Of a DNA stretch of 64,000 nt, positions 24,469 to 36,596 are shown piece by piece (within the stretch, counting starts at the first letter, position 1; every line of letters starts with the position of its first letter). The DNA lies in NCBI RefSeq assembly GCF_017591425.1, contig NW_024466218.1:7680001-7744000 (forward strand), given 5' to 3'. The stretch is from Ochotona curzoniae. Lineage: Eukaryota > Chordata > Mammalia > Lagomorpha > Ochotonidae. The position numbers were made by a program, and so were the translations under genes. The notes below the pieces were generated by a model. The model had not been told where the DNA came from, searched no databases, and saw nothing but the letters and a program-made list of their open reading frames with translations.

Positions 24469-25879
24469 CACCCCAGGGATCTGCTCCTTAAAGGAATCAT
24501 TCATCATTCATACCAGAATGACACTGTCCTCATCCCACTCTGTCTCCCCACGTGTTGGGAACTGTAGCCATTATTATTCCACCCAGTTTTCTGCATCTTC
24601 CAGATAATTTAACTGAACTGCTGCTATGCAGGATATGCTGACTGGCACTTTTCCCATGCTTAATGTGTTAACAAAAGCCAATAGTGTCAGTTTTAACAGT
24701 TTTAGTTAAATTCCCACGACACTCTTAACAAACGCTGAAACCTCTGCCATGTCTTACCCTGACAGATTTCCTGCCGTCATTGCACACTTAAAATAAATGT
24801 CATCCCCAATCAAAAAGTTCACATTTTCTCTGACAATATAATTTGTTACTTTGTTCCTGCTTTATCTCTTTCTCTGGCAAGGCACTCTTAGACAAGAGAT
24901 GTTACTTTTCCGCATGTTGGCTACTGGCCTTTTTGTTCTTACAGTATCCCAAGTGGGATGAGAAATGGAAGCGAAAGGGAGACTGTCTCTTCTTCCATTC
25001 AACAACAGCTAGGAATTTTGCATTTGTGTTTGATGAAGCAAACAAAATGGAAATTGTAACACGATGCTGTGGTCTCATTTTCTATCAATGTATGAATCCA
25101 TTCAGGTTACTGCAATGAAATAGTATAAGATGAGTGTTTTCTAAGTTAAAGAAATCTATTTTTCACTGTGCTGGAAGCTATAAGTTCAATATGAAAGCAC
25201 CTACAGATTCTGAGGCTGGTGAGGACCTCTTCCTGGTTCATGGACAACATCTACTTATGCCGTTCCTTGGTGGGAAGGACAAATAGTTAACTGAGATTTC
25301 CTTTGCAAGGCTGCAAATTCTATCCTTTAGGGGTTTCTAATCATGATTTAATCAACCTGCCAAGTCTTATGCTACAACCTAGGGAAGTTAGGATTTCAAC
25401 AGATTTTTGGGTTGTCAGAGTCAAGATTTTCCCTCCATGGTACCCAAGACCTAGTCACTGTGTTACTTAACACAGAGTACTTCTAAGTAGGAGGAAAAGG
25501 ACATTGGTTCAAAACAAGAAGGCACTTGGCAGATGATAGCTTCCTTTCCATGTTTGTCATGGCTTTCCCAAAAGTCCTGGACCATTTGCCACAAACTGAA
25601 TGTTCACACGACAGCATGTCTGCATTGACTTTTTTAGCAAAGTTATATGCTACAGATGTGTTTACTCTTAAGGGCATGTTGTCTTTTGAGGCCTGGTTGA
25701 CACACGTGGAATGCCTCCACAGCTGTGGTAGCCACTTAGAATTTACATCTTATAAAGTCTACCTTGCCACACAGATTTTTCCTGGTAGAGAAACTGTCTT
25801 CTGTTATCCAGTGTCCTTCCTTGATGGACTTGAGAGAGTGCCCTCTAGGTGCCCTTGTGCCTGCTGAATAGCCAAGCCA
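24469..25879. other. Unique noncoding sequence
   Basis: No gene or repeat recognised. A 113-codon plus-strand frame (25,526-25,867) overlaps a 64-codon minus-strand frame, and neither is recognisable. Confidence 0.4.
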
Positions 25880-26035
25880 TGTGGGTTAGTGGATAGAACA
25901 CAAGGTGGATTGCAACTTCACACCCAGAAATACGGAGCTGAGCCTGTTCTCTTGTGTCAGCTTCAGCTCCTCAGTTTCCTTTCATGTTAAATCAGGGAGT
26001 TGAATAGAACCATCTTTAGCGCTTTTCCAGAAAAG
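25880..26035 (+). repeat. MIR SINE
   Basis: 'gtgggttagtggatagaaca' is the MIR head, and 'ctcagtttcctttcatgtta' followed by 'aatcaggg' matches its best-conserved core (ctcagtttcctcatctgtaaaatgggg). Confidence 0.65.
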
Positions 26036-26596
26036 AAGTCTTATGATTTCAGAAACATGAAAAAGCTCTGTCACATGCAACTATTATTGTTTGATCAAAC
26101 ATTTTCTGCTCGTTAGTATAAAGACAGTCTACAACCCTCTGTCAATGCCTTATTGGTAAAATCAGCACCTTTATTCCTGCCTCACCTGGGCTATGCTTCC
26201 TGCCCCCACCTTCTCCTCCCTTTCCCAGAATAAGAGAGGAGGCTTTCTCAGCAGCTGGTTAATTTCCCTGGTTTCACACTACTGTTTAATGATCCGTTTC
26301 TCAAGTGCCACCTCTCTCATCTACTGAAAGATAGGTACAAATTGTCCCTATAAAAATTAGAACATGACTCAGTTAACTTTTTTTTTTTTGCTTCAGAATT
26401 TGAATCTCGACATACCTTTTCAATATTCACTTTTTCTTCACAAATTCTTGGGTATGTGTTGAGGTCTCTGAGACCCCGTGTTTTTAGGAGCTGAGAGAGT
26501 GGGTCCTTTTACCTTGCCTGGTTGTTTCCAAGGTCATGGAGGTAAGTCTCGAGGAGGTGACTGAACCAAGAAGCAAGCGTTAGGCTTACTGGTACC
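26036..26596. other. Unique noncoding sequence
   Basis: No feature recognised beyond a T-run at 26,380-26,389. Confidence 0.4.
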
Positions 26597-26934
26597 TCAG
26601 CCTTGCACAGTCTTCAGCTGTAACAGCATCATATATGAATGCTGACTTGAGTCCTGGCTGATCCACTTGTGATCCAACTCCCTGTTGATGTGCTTGGGAA
26701 AACATAGAAAAATGGCCTGAGCACCTGGTGCCTTACATCAATGTGGGAGACCCAGATGCAGCTACACACTCCTGACTACAGCCTGGCTAAATCTGGCCAT
26801 TATGTCGGCATTTGGGAAATGAATCAGCACATAGGAAGTCTCAGTCTCTCTCTCTCTACCTCTCTCTCTCTCAATCTCCCTCTCTCTCTCACACACACAC
26901 TGCCTTTCAAATAAATACATATTTTATTTAAAAG
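26597..26934 (+). repeat. CSINE (older type), plus strand
   Basis: 'gctgacttgagtcctggctg', 'aatgtgggagacccagatgc' and 'catttgggaaatgaatcagc' are followed by a (CT)n/(CA)n tract at 26,847-26,900 and a 'tttcaaataaatacatattt' tail. Confidence 0.85.
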
Positions 26935-27044
26935 AGGGCTAGGAAAGAGATCACCTGTGAAATTATGTTATCATGCCGGGGCTGATGGAAAGGGCATTTG
27001 TGAGCACCCTTAGGTGGAGAAAGACTTCGTTATTGCTTTTAGTG

Positions 27045-27200
27045 AACTATGAACTTGGAACCTGATATCCTTGGGATCAAGCCATAGTTTTGCCAATAAC
27101 TAACTAGCATGTGACTCTCTTACCTGTTCTGTGGTTTATTTCCTCCTCTGGCAAGTGAAGATACTGGATTTAATAGCTGTCCTAATTCTTGCCTAGTAAG
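27045..27200 (+). repeat. MIR SINE fragment
   Basis: 'actaactagcatgtgactct' and 'gtggtttatttcctcctctg' preserve the MIR core order. Diverged. Confidence 0.5.
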
Positions 27201-28184
27201 TTTGAAGCTCACTACTGGGGTTGATTGGGGCTTGGGGTGTGCACCCATTCACAGTCCATTCACCTGTCCATATGTAAGGGACTGATTAATCCAGATACAA
27301 GGAATGATGGGGACAGACTTGCTTTCTCACTCGAATCTTCCTCATAGCCCTGTGAGAGCAGTCTGTCCTGCTGGCCTCTGTGGGACCTGTCTTCTTACTT
27401 GTGATTGCCTGCCTAGTGGAAGGTCTAAATGTGGTAACACAAATGAATTGACCATTACCAGCCAGTCAAATCCTGATAACACAGTTAGGGCCTTTTAGAT
27501 GCAAGCAGAGCTGGCAAGGCAGCCTCCTCCAGATGTGCCCAGTCAGCTAGAGGAAGCCACTTTGGCCCCGCTGTGTGAGACCAGGTTTAGAGACACGATC
27601 TCCATTACGCGCACGTGCTAGACTGCAGCCAGGTTAGTAGGTTTGTTTCGGCTTGCGTTTGGAAAAGAAGGCCGCTTGCAGCAGGCTGCACACCATAGCA
27701 GGCAGAGGTGTTTTCAGTGAGGAGATGAGAAGGAAGGGTTATAGATATTGACTGTTTTAGGAAGGAGTGTCTTTCAATGATCTTGTGAAAGCATGAGAAA
27801 TGGGACATACTTGCTTATATAAATGTAATTAGGTTTAGACCGGATATTGGAGTGGGGAGACTTGACCTGAGGGGGTGGAAAGAGGAGTGGATTAGAGGAA
27901 CATAGAGGAGAACCCAGCCCATACCCACCATGCCTATGCCTCCCCCAGGTGTCATTTGCCTGATCGTCTCAGTCAACACCATCATAGACAAATAGGTAGG
28001 CTATTTACTTCAGTAGTTTCAATTGGTGCTGGGACTTTCTATTTGAAGTTCTCTGGTGTGGAGTGGTTTATTGATGTAGAGACTATGTCATAATCTGATA
28101 ACTATCAAATGGGTTTCTTCTTTATTCCTAGACCCCAAAACAGGGACCCTGGCATCTCGTCTGATGCCTCTGCAATTATGACCG
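27201..28184. other. Unique noncoding sequence
   Basis: No feature recognised. Confidence 0.4.
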
Positions 28185-28471
28185 GAGAAACAGCATAACC
28201 TAGTGGTTGAGGACACTTGCCCTGGAGCTTAGAATCCCCTAGTTTTCCATTTAGCCCCTGCCTTGTCAGGTGGCCCTGAGTGACTTGCTCACCCTCTCTG
28301 AATCTGAGTGCATTTTTCTATGAATATGATAATCGCAGCAATTGGTAGTAATACCTCATAGGGCTGTTGAAAGAATTAAATAATGCATACAATGAGCTCA
28401 GAGCAATGCCTAACAGAATAATTACCTGCCCAATGTTAGCTACTGTGGATGCTACTGCTGTTATTCTGCCA
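28185..28471 (+). repeat. MIR SINE, near full length
   Basis: The whole MIR is followable: 'agcataacctagtggttgag', 'gagtgacttgctcaccctct', 'taatacctcatagggctgtt', 'gaaagaattaaataatgcat', 'agagcaatgcctaacaga' and 'atgttagctactgtgg'. Best MIR in the window. Confidence 0.85.
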
Positions 28472-31038
28472 AAGTCATTTTTAGCCTTTCTTACCCATTC
28501 TTTTCTTCCTGAAAGTTGAAAAGGTTGAACTGAGTGATAGGCATTTTCCTTCATTTCTAAATTTTATTAAGTTATTGACATAAAATATTGGCTGTAGATA
28601 AAGCGATTGACTCTATAGAAGCATTTAAAACAGATTGACATAACCATGATTTTAACAAATTGCTCTGCAGTTTACAAATTACTTTTATTTCACAAAAACG
28701 AAAAAATGTTAAAGAAACTATGCATCCAGAGGAAGAAAACATTAAAATCTTCACTAACACCGTGCTTATGTCTTTGGAAAATTTGCGCTGCATTTCTGTG
28801 AGTGAAACATCTTGTTGATTCACCTAAAAGAAAAAAAAAATGAGGGAAATTTCTGTCCAGCTTAATTTTCTCTGATTTTTTTTTTTGTTGTTGAGTAGCA
28901 ATAACATATTTTATCTTGTATAATCTTTCAGAGCCCTTCACATTTTTAACAAGATCTTACAGCTGTTTGTGTGTTATGCTGAAACACAGTATTGACTAAG
29001 CTGACATACAGATTAAAAAGCAACCAAGGAATAAGGAGTATTGTTTTGGTATATAAATCAAAAATAATACAGCAACTGGTCTTTCAGTGATTAAAGCTGC
29101 CTTCCCCTTTAATAACTCTCCAAAGAAACAGGAAATGTAATTTCCCTACACCTTTCCTGGGGCTCTCCAATCAGCCAGGTCCTCTGGGGGTTCCCTACTG
29201 TATATTCCTTCATCAACATGGAGTCCCCCAAGGGGCCCACACACACTCTGTTAAAATTAGCTGTGTTCCACATTAGTGACAGGAGCTGAATATTCCTCGG
29301 AGGGGTACACAGTTGTATGGTGCTGCTTCCTGTTTGAGCAAAATCATATCTTTAATTGCAGAGAATTTTTTTCATTACCTGTTAATTGATAAATCATGCT
29401 TGCTCCTGCTGCTGTAGCGTGTGCAGCAAACCTGAGCATGAGGCAGTCTGCTGCCCCACCCCCACCGTCCTTCCACCCCACCAGACAAAAAGGATGAGAG
29501 GCAGAGCAGACAGAGAGAAAACGGGCAGGTTGGATCCCTGGACAGCAGCCTGCAGGAGACAGCATTCAAACAAAGCGAAGCCATATAGAGAGATACAGTA
29601 TATATAATGAAATAAGATAAATATGCCATTGGAAGCGTTTCCCCTTCCCTTTCCCCTCCTTTTGTCATTCTTGTCCTTTTATTCACATTTCTAATCTGGG
29701 TAGCAAGAGGCCGCTGTCTGGGGAAGAACAGTAAAAATCCTGAGTATAGTGAAATAATTTAGTTGATAATTCCCCACTGTATAATTTTCTACGCTTCCTG
29801 CTAGCTGACCTTGTGGGCTCCTGTCAGGTTGCTAAGGGAAATCCAGCAGGACTCCAGCTCTGTTCCTTCACTTTTAAGAGGTATTACAGGATAGAGTGGC
29901 GTGTTTGTGGCAGCTTAGGTACGGGGCTGCACGTTCGTAGTTTGATCAAATAGTGCTAAGCAACCCCTCCCCACCACTTGCCCGGAGCCTCGCCTCCCAC
30001 CCCTCGTTCCAAGATAGCTGTGGGATGGAGCTGCAAGCAGTTGAGCTGGAATCGTGAGCTTGATGGATGTCATCAAAATGTGCCTGGATCCCTCGGGGCG
30101 TGGCCAGGGGAGAAGCCTGGCTAAGCTGATGACATCTAATGGAATGCAGAACCTTTTATCTGACACGTCAATCTTAGTCCAGATCCTGGCTGGTTGAGAA
30201 CCTGCAAGCTTGGCAATAAAGGCTTAGAATGCACAAGCCCTGGTCCCTGACTGTCTGAGGTTCTCTTCGCATCTCCTCGGCTTCCTGGGCTGCATCGGAT
30301 GCAGTGTGGGCACACAGTAAAAGGCAGAGGAAGCAGGTGGGGAGGCTGTTTTTATTATGACGTTCACAAACCATACGAAAGTTACCCTGCTCATTATGAA
30401 TGGGACGTAATACCCCATTGATTTGTGTCCAAGTAATTCCCAGGTAATTGTAGGCCATCGATCTAACTGAGCAGGAGCTATGGCGGCTGTATTCTGCTAG
30501 CATCGTGTTGCCGCACACACACCTGGCAACTGCAGCATCATTGCGCGAGAAGACCTACGACATTTTCTTCCTTAAGCTTCCTCTGGCCACGGGGGAGTGT
30601 GGAGAATGTAGGGTGGCTTTGGGGGTCGCTCTTAGACCCTTGTGGCAGCCCATTCACAAACCTTGCTCTTCCACGCTTCTTCTGCTGGTATCCAGCAGCT
30701 CAGGCAGCTTCCTGTTTGTGGTGCCTGTTTATAGGCTGCCAACACTAAGACAGGAATTGCATCAGCTGGCTGGTGTTGTGTCTCAGCTGTCACCAAGAGA
30801 GTGTAGTAATATTCCTGATTAAATGTCATTACTCTGTGGCACCAAAATGGGAACACTGACATGATTTTGGATCTATTCCTGTTATAATTCAGCAGTAGTA
30901 ACAGATGACGTGTGCTGTGGATTAAACACAGCTAGGATGGGTTTTTTTTTTTTTTTGAGCTTTATTCTATTGTAGGCTTGGAGTTTTTATCAATAAGTCT
31001 GAACTTTATACTCATTGATTCCCTCAGGCCTTTAGCTG

Positions 31039-31040
<2 letters not shown>

Positions 31041-31079
<39 letters not shown>
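31041..31079. repeat. (GT)n microsatellite
   Basis: About 19 uninterrupted GT units. Confidence 0.97.
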
Positions 31080-31080
<1 letters not shown>

Positions 31081-32079
31081 TAAGATCCTAAGTAAACACA
31101 ATGTTGAACAATGTTGCACAATCAGTAGCTGCTGTCACCTAAACTAATGTGGTTAATGTCCCAGATTAAAATAAATGGATGATAATAAAAGTTGATTTGG
31201 TAGCAGTAGGTAAAACTGTAGCGTGAGGAAATAAAGTTTGTTTCTGGATGCTTTTATTGCATATGCCTTTACCTCATTATTCAGAACATTCCAACATAGC
31301 TGTCCAGACACACGGTATTCTCCGTTAACGCTGAGGGATTTATTACTTGTTGGGTTATAATTATCTCTAACCAACTTATATTGCTGTGATAGACTGGGTA
31401 TGTGGACATTATGGGAAAAGTATAGTGTTAAAGAAGTGAAAAAAAATACAATTTTAAGGGAACAAAGAGCATATTTCTGTTTGCCAGAATTAAAATCCTG
31501 TCATGATTAAATCACAGCCTCAAGGAAATGCGTTATCAAAGCTACTCCCCTGTCCACTTTCAACTCCTAGGGTGACCGTAAGCCCGTTGCCAGGTGGGAG
31601 CAAAGAGGGAGTGAGGAGTGACACCTGACACTTCACCACAGATGCGTGTCAGGTCTGTGCCACGGCCACAGACACACATTCATCTCAATTAGGATCATAA
31701 ATTAGGCTGTATTTGACATCACTGCGAGGAGATGCTATTTGTTAAACTCTGCCCAGAGACCTTATATGCAAAACAGCTTCCTCTGTTCCTGACGCTATCC
31801 TCTGACCTGACATTCAGGTGATGGCGTGACATCCCCAACTAAGCAATGATGATGAATTCTGCGAACCCCACCTGTCCAGCAGGCCTGTGCCTCTGCACCT
31901 CAGAAGCTCCCCAGGAGTTCTTCAGGTGCCCACTGCTGGTAGACCGCTCTGGGCCACGCAGCAGGATCCGAGCTTTTCTTTGGCGTCTGCCTGTTTCCAG
32001 ATCGGGGCCTTGTCTCCTGCTCTCTTGCTGGAGAAGTTGTAACTCTGACAGGCAGCAGTGTTCCCTTTTCCCCCCTTTT

Positions 32080-32290
32080 ATTACAGTAATTTATAAGATA
32101 TTTTAGCTAACAGGAGAACGGCCCAAGGGGGCATTCTCATGTTAATTACCAAATGTGGGCTTGTCAAAATCAAATAGCTGCAGGAATAATGCAATAGCTC
32201 TGCATCATTATATTGTTTGGCCCTCAACCCAATATTAGTTCTTTTTTTAAAATCTGGGTTCATTAGGCTTTTAAATTTAAAAGAGGAATC
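32080..32290. promoter_or_regulatory. Candidate conserved non-coding element
   Basis: The stretch has balanced composition, no repeats and closely spaced homeobox-like and POU-like words, e.g. 'catgttaattaccaaatgtg' and 'gctgcaggaataatgcaata'. This is the look of vertebrate enhancers. Conservation was not measured. Confidence 0.3.
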
Positions 32291-33094
32291 ACTACCAGGG
32301 GCCTTCAGGAGGCTCTAAGACACAGGCAGCAGCTCAAGAGCTTAATGCAAATGACATTAAAAAGATAGTTCCATATCCCATGCTCAGGGAAACAGCAAAC
32401 AGAACAAGAAGATCTGTGCCTGAGATGAGAGTATTGCTTCTCCATTTGCGTGCATACTCCTGAATGAAAGAAAGGCAGTTCTTAATATATGATCATACTA
32501 TAGGTGCACACGGCTCATGTTCCCCTCCTAAAGATGCCATCATTTGGTGCCATCCAAACACTGAACCATTAGGAGCTACTGGAACAGTATTGTTAAGAAA
32601 CATGTCCTGAAAGCAATCAAAGATGTGAGGTTATGGTGAAGTTCTTTTTCCCAGAAGTAATCTCTCCATTGACCCTCTCCACTCCCTGCAGCAACTGCCC
32701 CTTCCAAGGATTTAGCCAAGCTTCCTGTTTTAGCTTGTTTTCAGACTTCAGGAATTTGTGTCTTTAAGTTCTAAATCTTAGATAGGAAAAGTCAAGTAAA
32801 AATTTTCTAATGCTTTTCTTTCCCATTTATGCCATGCTCTTGGTTGCATGTAGGAGTAAAAGTAGATGGAATTGGTGACAATGTCAATAAAGGGCGTAAG
32901 TAAACAGCTGGTGGTGTCAACAAGAAGTTAAAAGTGAGATTTACTACACTAAACTACAATGTTGATAATCCTCTGGTGCATAATGAAGAGTTCACTATAT
33001 ATACAAGTGAGAATTCATTAGAGAAGTGTGAAGGGTTGAAACACAAGCTGGAGGGTATTGCTGTAGGCTACTGTGAATCAGAACTTGCGTGTAT

Positions 33095-33245
33095 TGAACA
33101 AACTTTTATTCAACACCTACTATACGCCAGGCTCTATGCTAGACACAAGAGCTCTAAAGACAGATCCAACAACATGTTCTCCTACAGCAGTATGGGTCAA
33201 ATGACAAATGAAGACTTATATTCCAGAGGAGTGTTGGGCTTATGG
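33095..33245 (+). repeat. L2 LINE 3' fragment
   Basis: 'attgaacaaacttttattca', 'acacctactatacgccaggc' and 'tctatgctagacacaagagc' follow the L2 motif (ttattgaacacctactatgtgccaggcactgtgctaggc). Confidence 0.7.
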
Positions 33246-33550
33246 AAGTTAGGTGCCCAAATTGCTGAAACACATGGAGATGTAGTTTAAGGCTGTCTGG
33301 AAGGAAGCCCGTAACTGACATGTGAATAATAGATGTTGAGTTTAAGTTTTCAAGGATGCAGATGAACTTTACTATGTGCCAAGAAGCTCCTGGGGTGTTG
33401 TCCATGTGCTGGGGGGAGGAAATGATCCAGGTGGGGTGGAGAAGTGGGGCCTTACCACACCCTTCTGGATTTTGTTTATCAGCCAGGCTCTATCCTGCAA
33501 CCCAGGGGTTTTCTTTGGGAATGCTAGCAGGAGGGTGATCCACTCTTCCT

Positions 33551-33692
33551 TTGAGCCATCTTCTGCTCCTTTTCGATATGCACCAGCAGGGAGCTGGTTG
33601 GAATTAGAGCAGCTTGGACTCAAACTAGCATCTGAAAGAGGTACAAGCATTTCAGGTAGCCGCTTACCACCACTACACCACACTGCTAGCCT
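33551..33692 (-). repeat. CSINE 5' half, minus strand
   Basis: The reversed head and middle of a CSINE ('gagccatcttctgctccttt', 'cagcagggagctggttggaa', 'gccgcttaccaccactacac' ending 'actgctagcct'). The 3' half of the element is not recognisable next to it, so the copy is truncated. Confidence 0.75.
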
Positions 33693-33984
33693 CATAAATG
33701 TGATTGTATTTCCTTAATCCAATAAATATTTTCCAGAAGATGAATTTTTTTAATATAAACTCTTATTTGTTCATTCATCTCCAAATCATTCTAGATTTTA
33801 TCTTTATATTCTGTTTTCTAAAACATTTCTAAAACATTTCTGTCTGTGGCTAGGCCAGCTATTTAAATCATCCTTTTCCTCCCATTGCTTCTACTAAAAA
33901 AAGAGTTAACAGTAGCTCTAATTTATACTGTTATTGTTTTCATAATTTTTTTTTCATTTGTACATGTAAAGAATATGGAATTGT
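33693..33984. other. AT-rich unique sequence
   Basis: Contains a direct tandem duplication of 'taaaacatttc' near 33,818-33,840. Otherwise no feature. Confidence 0.4.
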
Positions 33985-34307
33985 AGGATCAGTACAATGG
34001 CTTATGGCTAAATCCTCACCTTGCATGCAGTAGTATACCATATGGGTGCCAGTTCATGGCTGCTCCCTTCCCATTCAGCTCCCTGTTTGTAGCCTGGAGA
34101 AGCAGTAGAGGACAGCCCAAAGTCTTGGGATCCTACATCCACATGGGAGACATGGAAGAACTTCCTGGTTCCTGACTTGGGATTGGCTCAATTCCAGCCA
34201 TTGCGGCCATTTGGAGAGTGAACCATCCGACAAATCTTTCCTCTCTGTCTCTCCTTCTCTCTGTAAATTTGCCTTTCCAGTAAAAATAAATAAATCTTAA
34301 AAAAAAG
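33985..34307 (+). repeat. Lagomorph CSINE, plus strand
   Basis: Head 'gatcagtacaatggcttatg', then 'agtataccatatgggtgcca', 'atccacatgggagacatgga', 'ccattgcggccatttggaga' and tail 'aataaataaatcttaaaaaa'. Full length. Confidence 0.9.
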
Positions 34308-34385
34308 AATATCAAATTATGCTTGACATAGTAAGAGCTTAATAAACTTTATCCATCATCATTAGCAAATTAACAAAGGACCCGA

Positions 34386-34502
34386 TAATAGTATCTAACT
34401 CATAGTGTTATTATTTTTATCAATTGAATTTGTTAATACATGAGAACATGCAGACCTATGCCTGGTAAACAGCAAATGCTCAATAAAGCATAGCTATTGT
34501 TC
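34386..34502 (+). repeat. MIR 3' fragment
   Basis: 'tagtatctaactcatagtgt', 'atgcctggtaaacagcaaat' and 'gctcaataaagcatagctat' match the distal MIR (gtgcctggcacatagtaggtgctcaataaatgttagctatt). Confidence 0.7.
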
Positions 34503-36263
34503 CATATTACCCTGCTGCAGAGTCTTTTTTATTTCCCCTTTATATCTTATGCTATCTATGTCAACTACAGAACAAAATCTAAACTCTCTATTTTAGAATT
34601 CAGTTTTCAACAACTTGGTCTTGATTTCTGGTGTAAGGTTGTTGTATCTACCCACACCAAAATCTTCTCATTATTTCAGGCTGATGTTCACTTACCTTAG
34701 CAAAAGAAAGCTAACACCCACCCATCACCCTTCGAACTCCGGAACGCTATGTCATGCCTGCCTGGGAAGCACAGCTTTGTAGCACTTGTTGGCATGAGCT
34801 CTGCTAAAAATATTCCCTACCAGTAGTGCCCACCCATGATGTTTTTAAATCTGGAACAGATCTTATGAATCACTTGGCCCCTGTGGATAAACTAAGCCCG
34901 AGCGACAGCAATGGTTCCTCCAAGCCGATGCCTCTGGAGCCTGCGGGGTGAGGTCAGCTTTCCCGCGGTGTCAGAAGACAATGTGTAGTTATTCTAAAAA
35001 TTCAATTCTTTGTGTCTTTAGAAGACATCTTACATAATATTTTATGCTACAGATATGCATTACTCACAGTAGATATTAGGACCAAAATTTCTCCTTATGT
35101 CCAATTTTTATCTAGTTGTGTCTGTTTCCCTTGTAGGAAAATTTCAGGGTGTTAAGGACTCTTATCCGTGTGAAGAGACATTTCCAAAATGGTTGTACAT
35201 GGCTCCTATTCAGCCCTTTAATAGTCCCTAGGAGGTAAATGTTCCTCATGAGTCACTTTACTTATTCCACAGAAAAGAGCTGCTTCTTCAGTTGAATAAA
35301 GATTTTTAAATAGTACACAGGTAAAGAGAAGGAAGTAAATATCTGTATAACTAATTGAATCTACAGAGGGAATAGGAAAACATAATGTAGTTATTAATAA
35401 TCCTGCTATTTATATGAAATGAACTATTCATTTGAGGAACTAGAACACTGAGTAGATATTGCTTCATTTAAATTTATAACATAACCGTGTTGGATGTAAG
35501 CGCAATAACAACAGCCTGACTTCAGTTATGAGTCTGTAATCTGCAAAGTTAGGAGCTGGGAGAGGGAAGAAGGATCTTTTCCAGTCACTTTAAGTAGTGG
35601 GGAAATGTACTGAAAAAAAAAATGATTGCTTGGCAGAACTGGTTCATGGCTTAGACCAAATTGCTGTGGTTTTACCACGTGGCATATCTCTGTCGCCTGG
35701 TAGTCAAATCTACTTTCACGTTCTCAAGGGCATTTGTTTCGCAAAGACATCTGGGAGGGGTCTATGCTGTTGATTGCCACTCTTTCTAGACATCCAATCC
35801 TTAACTTTAAAAATCATAGGAGACAAGAATCACATGCATGAGGCCCATTGAAAGGAAGTACAATGCAGTAATATTCTGCTGAGGTCAAAAGCTTGCTGTA
35901 ACTAGACAGACTGTTAAGATGAAATATGCTGAAAACACACAGAGTAAAATAAGATGTACATTAAAGGTAAAGTGTTAGCAGCTACCTGTTTATTCTACAG
36001 ACAACAACAAGATAATATAATCATAATAATAGTATTTAAAAAGCAATTTTGAAAAATAAACCTCTCCTAAAGATTTTCTCTAGAGCAAAATATAACATTG
36101 CTTGAATTCATACAGACACACTCATACTTATGAATGCTGACTTTTCCGAAACTCACTTCTATTGGTCAGTTTTAAGGTCCTCAAGGCAGCCGCACCATCA
36201 AAGGGCTAACTGGTCAATCCTCTTGATCTGTAACTGATCTTCTTTAACATATATTTATGTACA
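34503..36263. other. Unique noncoding sequence
   Basis: No gene or repeat recognised. Mildly AT-rich. Confidence 0.4.
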
Positions 36264-36334
36264 TTTAGGCTGCCATTTGAGTTGCCCACATCCCATAACC
36301 TGAGTGTCTGGTTCGAGTCCCAGCTCTTCCACTT

Positions 36335-36349
36335 CAGAAACCAACTTAC
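36335..36349 (+). repeat. Direct repeat, left copy (target-site duplication)
   Basis: 'cagaaaccaacttac', repeated perfectly at 36,386-36,400. It flanks the tRNA-Gly half. Confidence 0.85.
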
Positions 36350-36350
36350 A

Positions 36351-36385
36351 GTGTTGGTAGTATAGTGGTGAGCATAGTTACCTTC
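36351..36385 (+). pseudogene. Tailless 5' half of tRNA-Gly(TCC), retropseudogene
   Basis: These 35 bases align without gaps to nucleotides 1-35 of vertebrate tRNA-Gly-TCC as I remember it. There are four differences, all transitions (C2T, G9A, C28T and G30A in linear count). The A-box-like block 'gtatagtggtgagcatag' is intact. The match stops in the anticodon loop at 'ccttc', exactly where a 5' tRNA half ends; the next bases belong to the flanking direct repeat. There is no T-arm, no CCA end and no poly(A). A perfect 15-bp duplication (36,335-36,349 and 36,386-36,400) shows it was inserted by target-primed integration into an older CSINE2. It is a non-functional insertion. The alternative, a diverged fragment of the tRNA-derived CSINE head, is unlikely: the match to tRNA-Gly is much better and the SINE is continuous around it. 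Confidence 0.85.
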
Positions 36386-36400
36386 CAGAAACCAACTTAC
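36386..36400 (+). repeat. Direct repeat, right copy (target-site duplication)
   Basis: Second perfect copy of 'cagaaaccaacttac'; the interrupted SINE continues after it. Confidence 0.85.
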
Positions 36401-36590
36401 CTGCTCCTGTGTACAGCTCCTGAGAGCAGCAGATCATGGCCCAGGTGTTGGGGCCCTGCCACCATGTGGAACATTCTGATTGTGTTCTAAGTTCCTGGCT
36501 TTGGCCTGGGTAGGCATGGTTGTTGCAGGCATTTGGAGAATCAACCATGAATAGAAGATGTCTGTTTCTCTGTCTTTCAAATATATAGAT

Positions 36591-36596
36591 GATAAG

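Larger units (their letters stand above)
28472..33094. other. Repeat-poor interval, candidate regulatory DNA
   Basis: About 4.6 kb with no SINE or LINE that I can recognise, bounded by MIR and L2 pieces. The density of intact TAATTA/ATTA words and octamer-like ATGCAAAT (32,344-32,351) is typical of conserved non-coding sequence near developmental genes. One GT microsatellite lies at 31,041-31,079. Open frames are under 115 codons and overlap on both strands, so I see no gene. Confidence 0.45.
36264..36590 (+). repeat. Older CSINE2, plus strand, split by a tRNA-half insertion
   Basis: The left part runs from 'ggctgccatttgagttgccc' through 'ctggttcgagtcccagctct' to 36,349. The right part resumes at 36,386 with 'ctgctcctgtgtacagctcc', then 'gatcatggcccaggtgttgg', 'gcatttggagaatcaaccat' and a tail of 'ctgtctttcaaatatataga'. 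Between them lie 36-37 bases that do not belong to the SINE, bordered by a 15-bp direct repeat. The old SINE was therefore a landing site for a second retroposition event. Confidence 0.85.
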
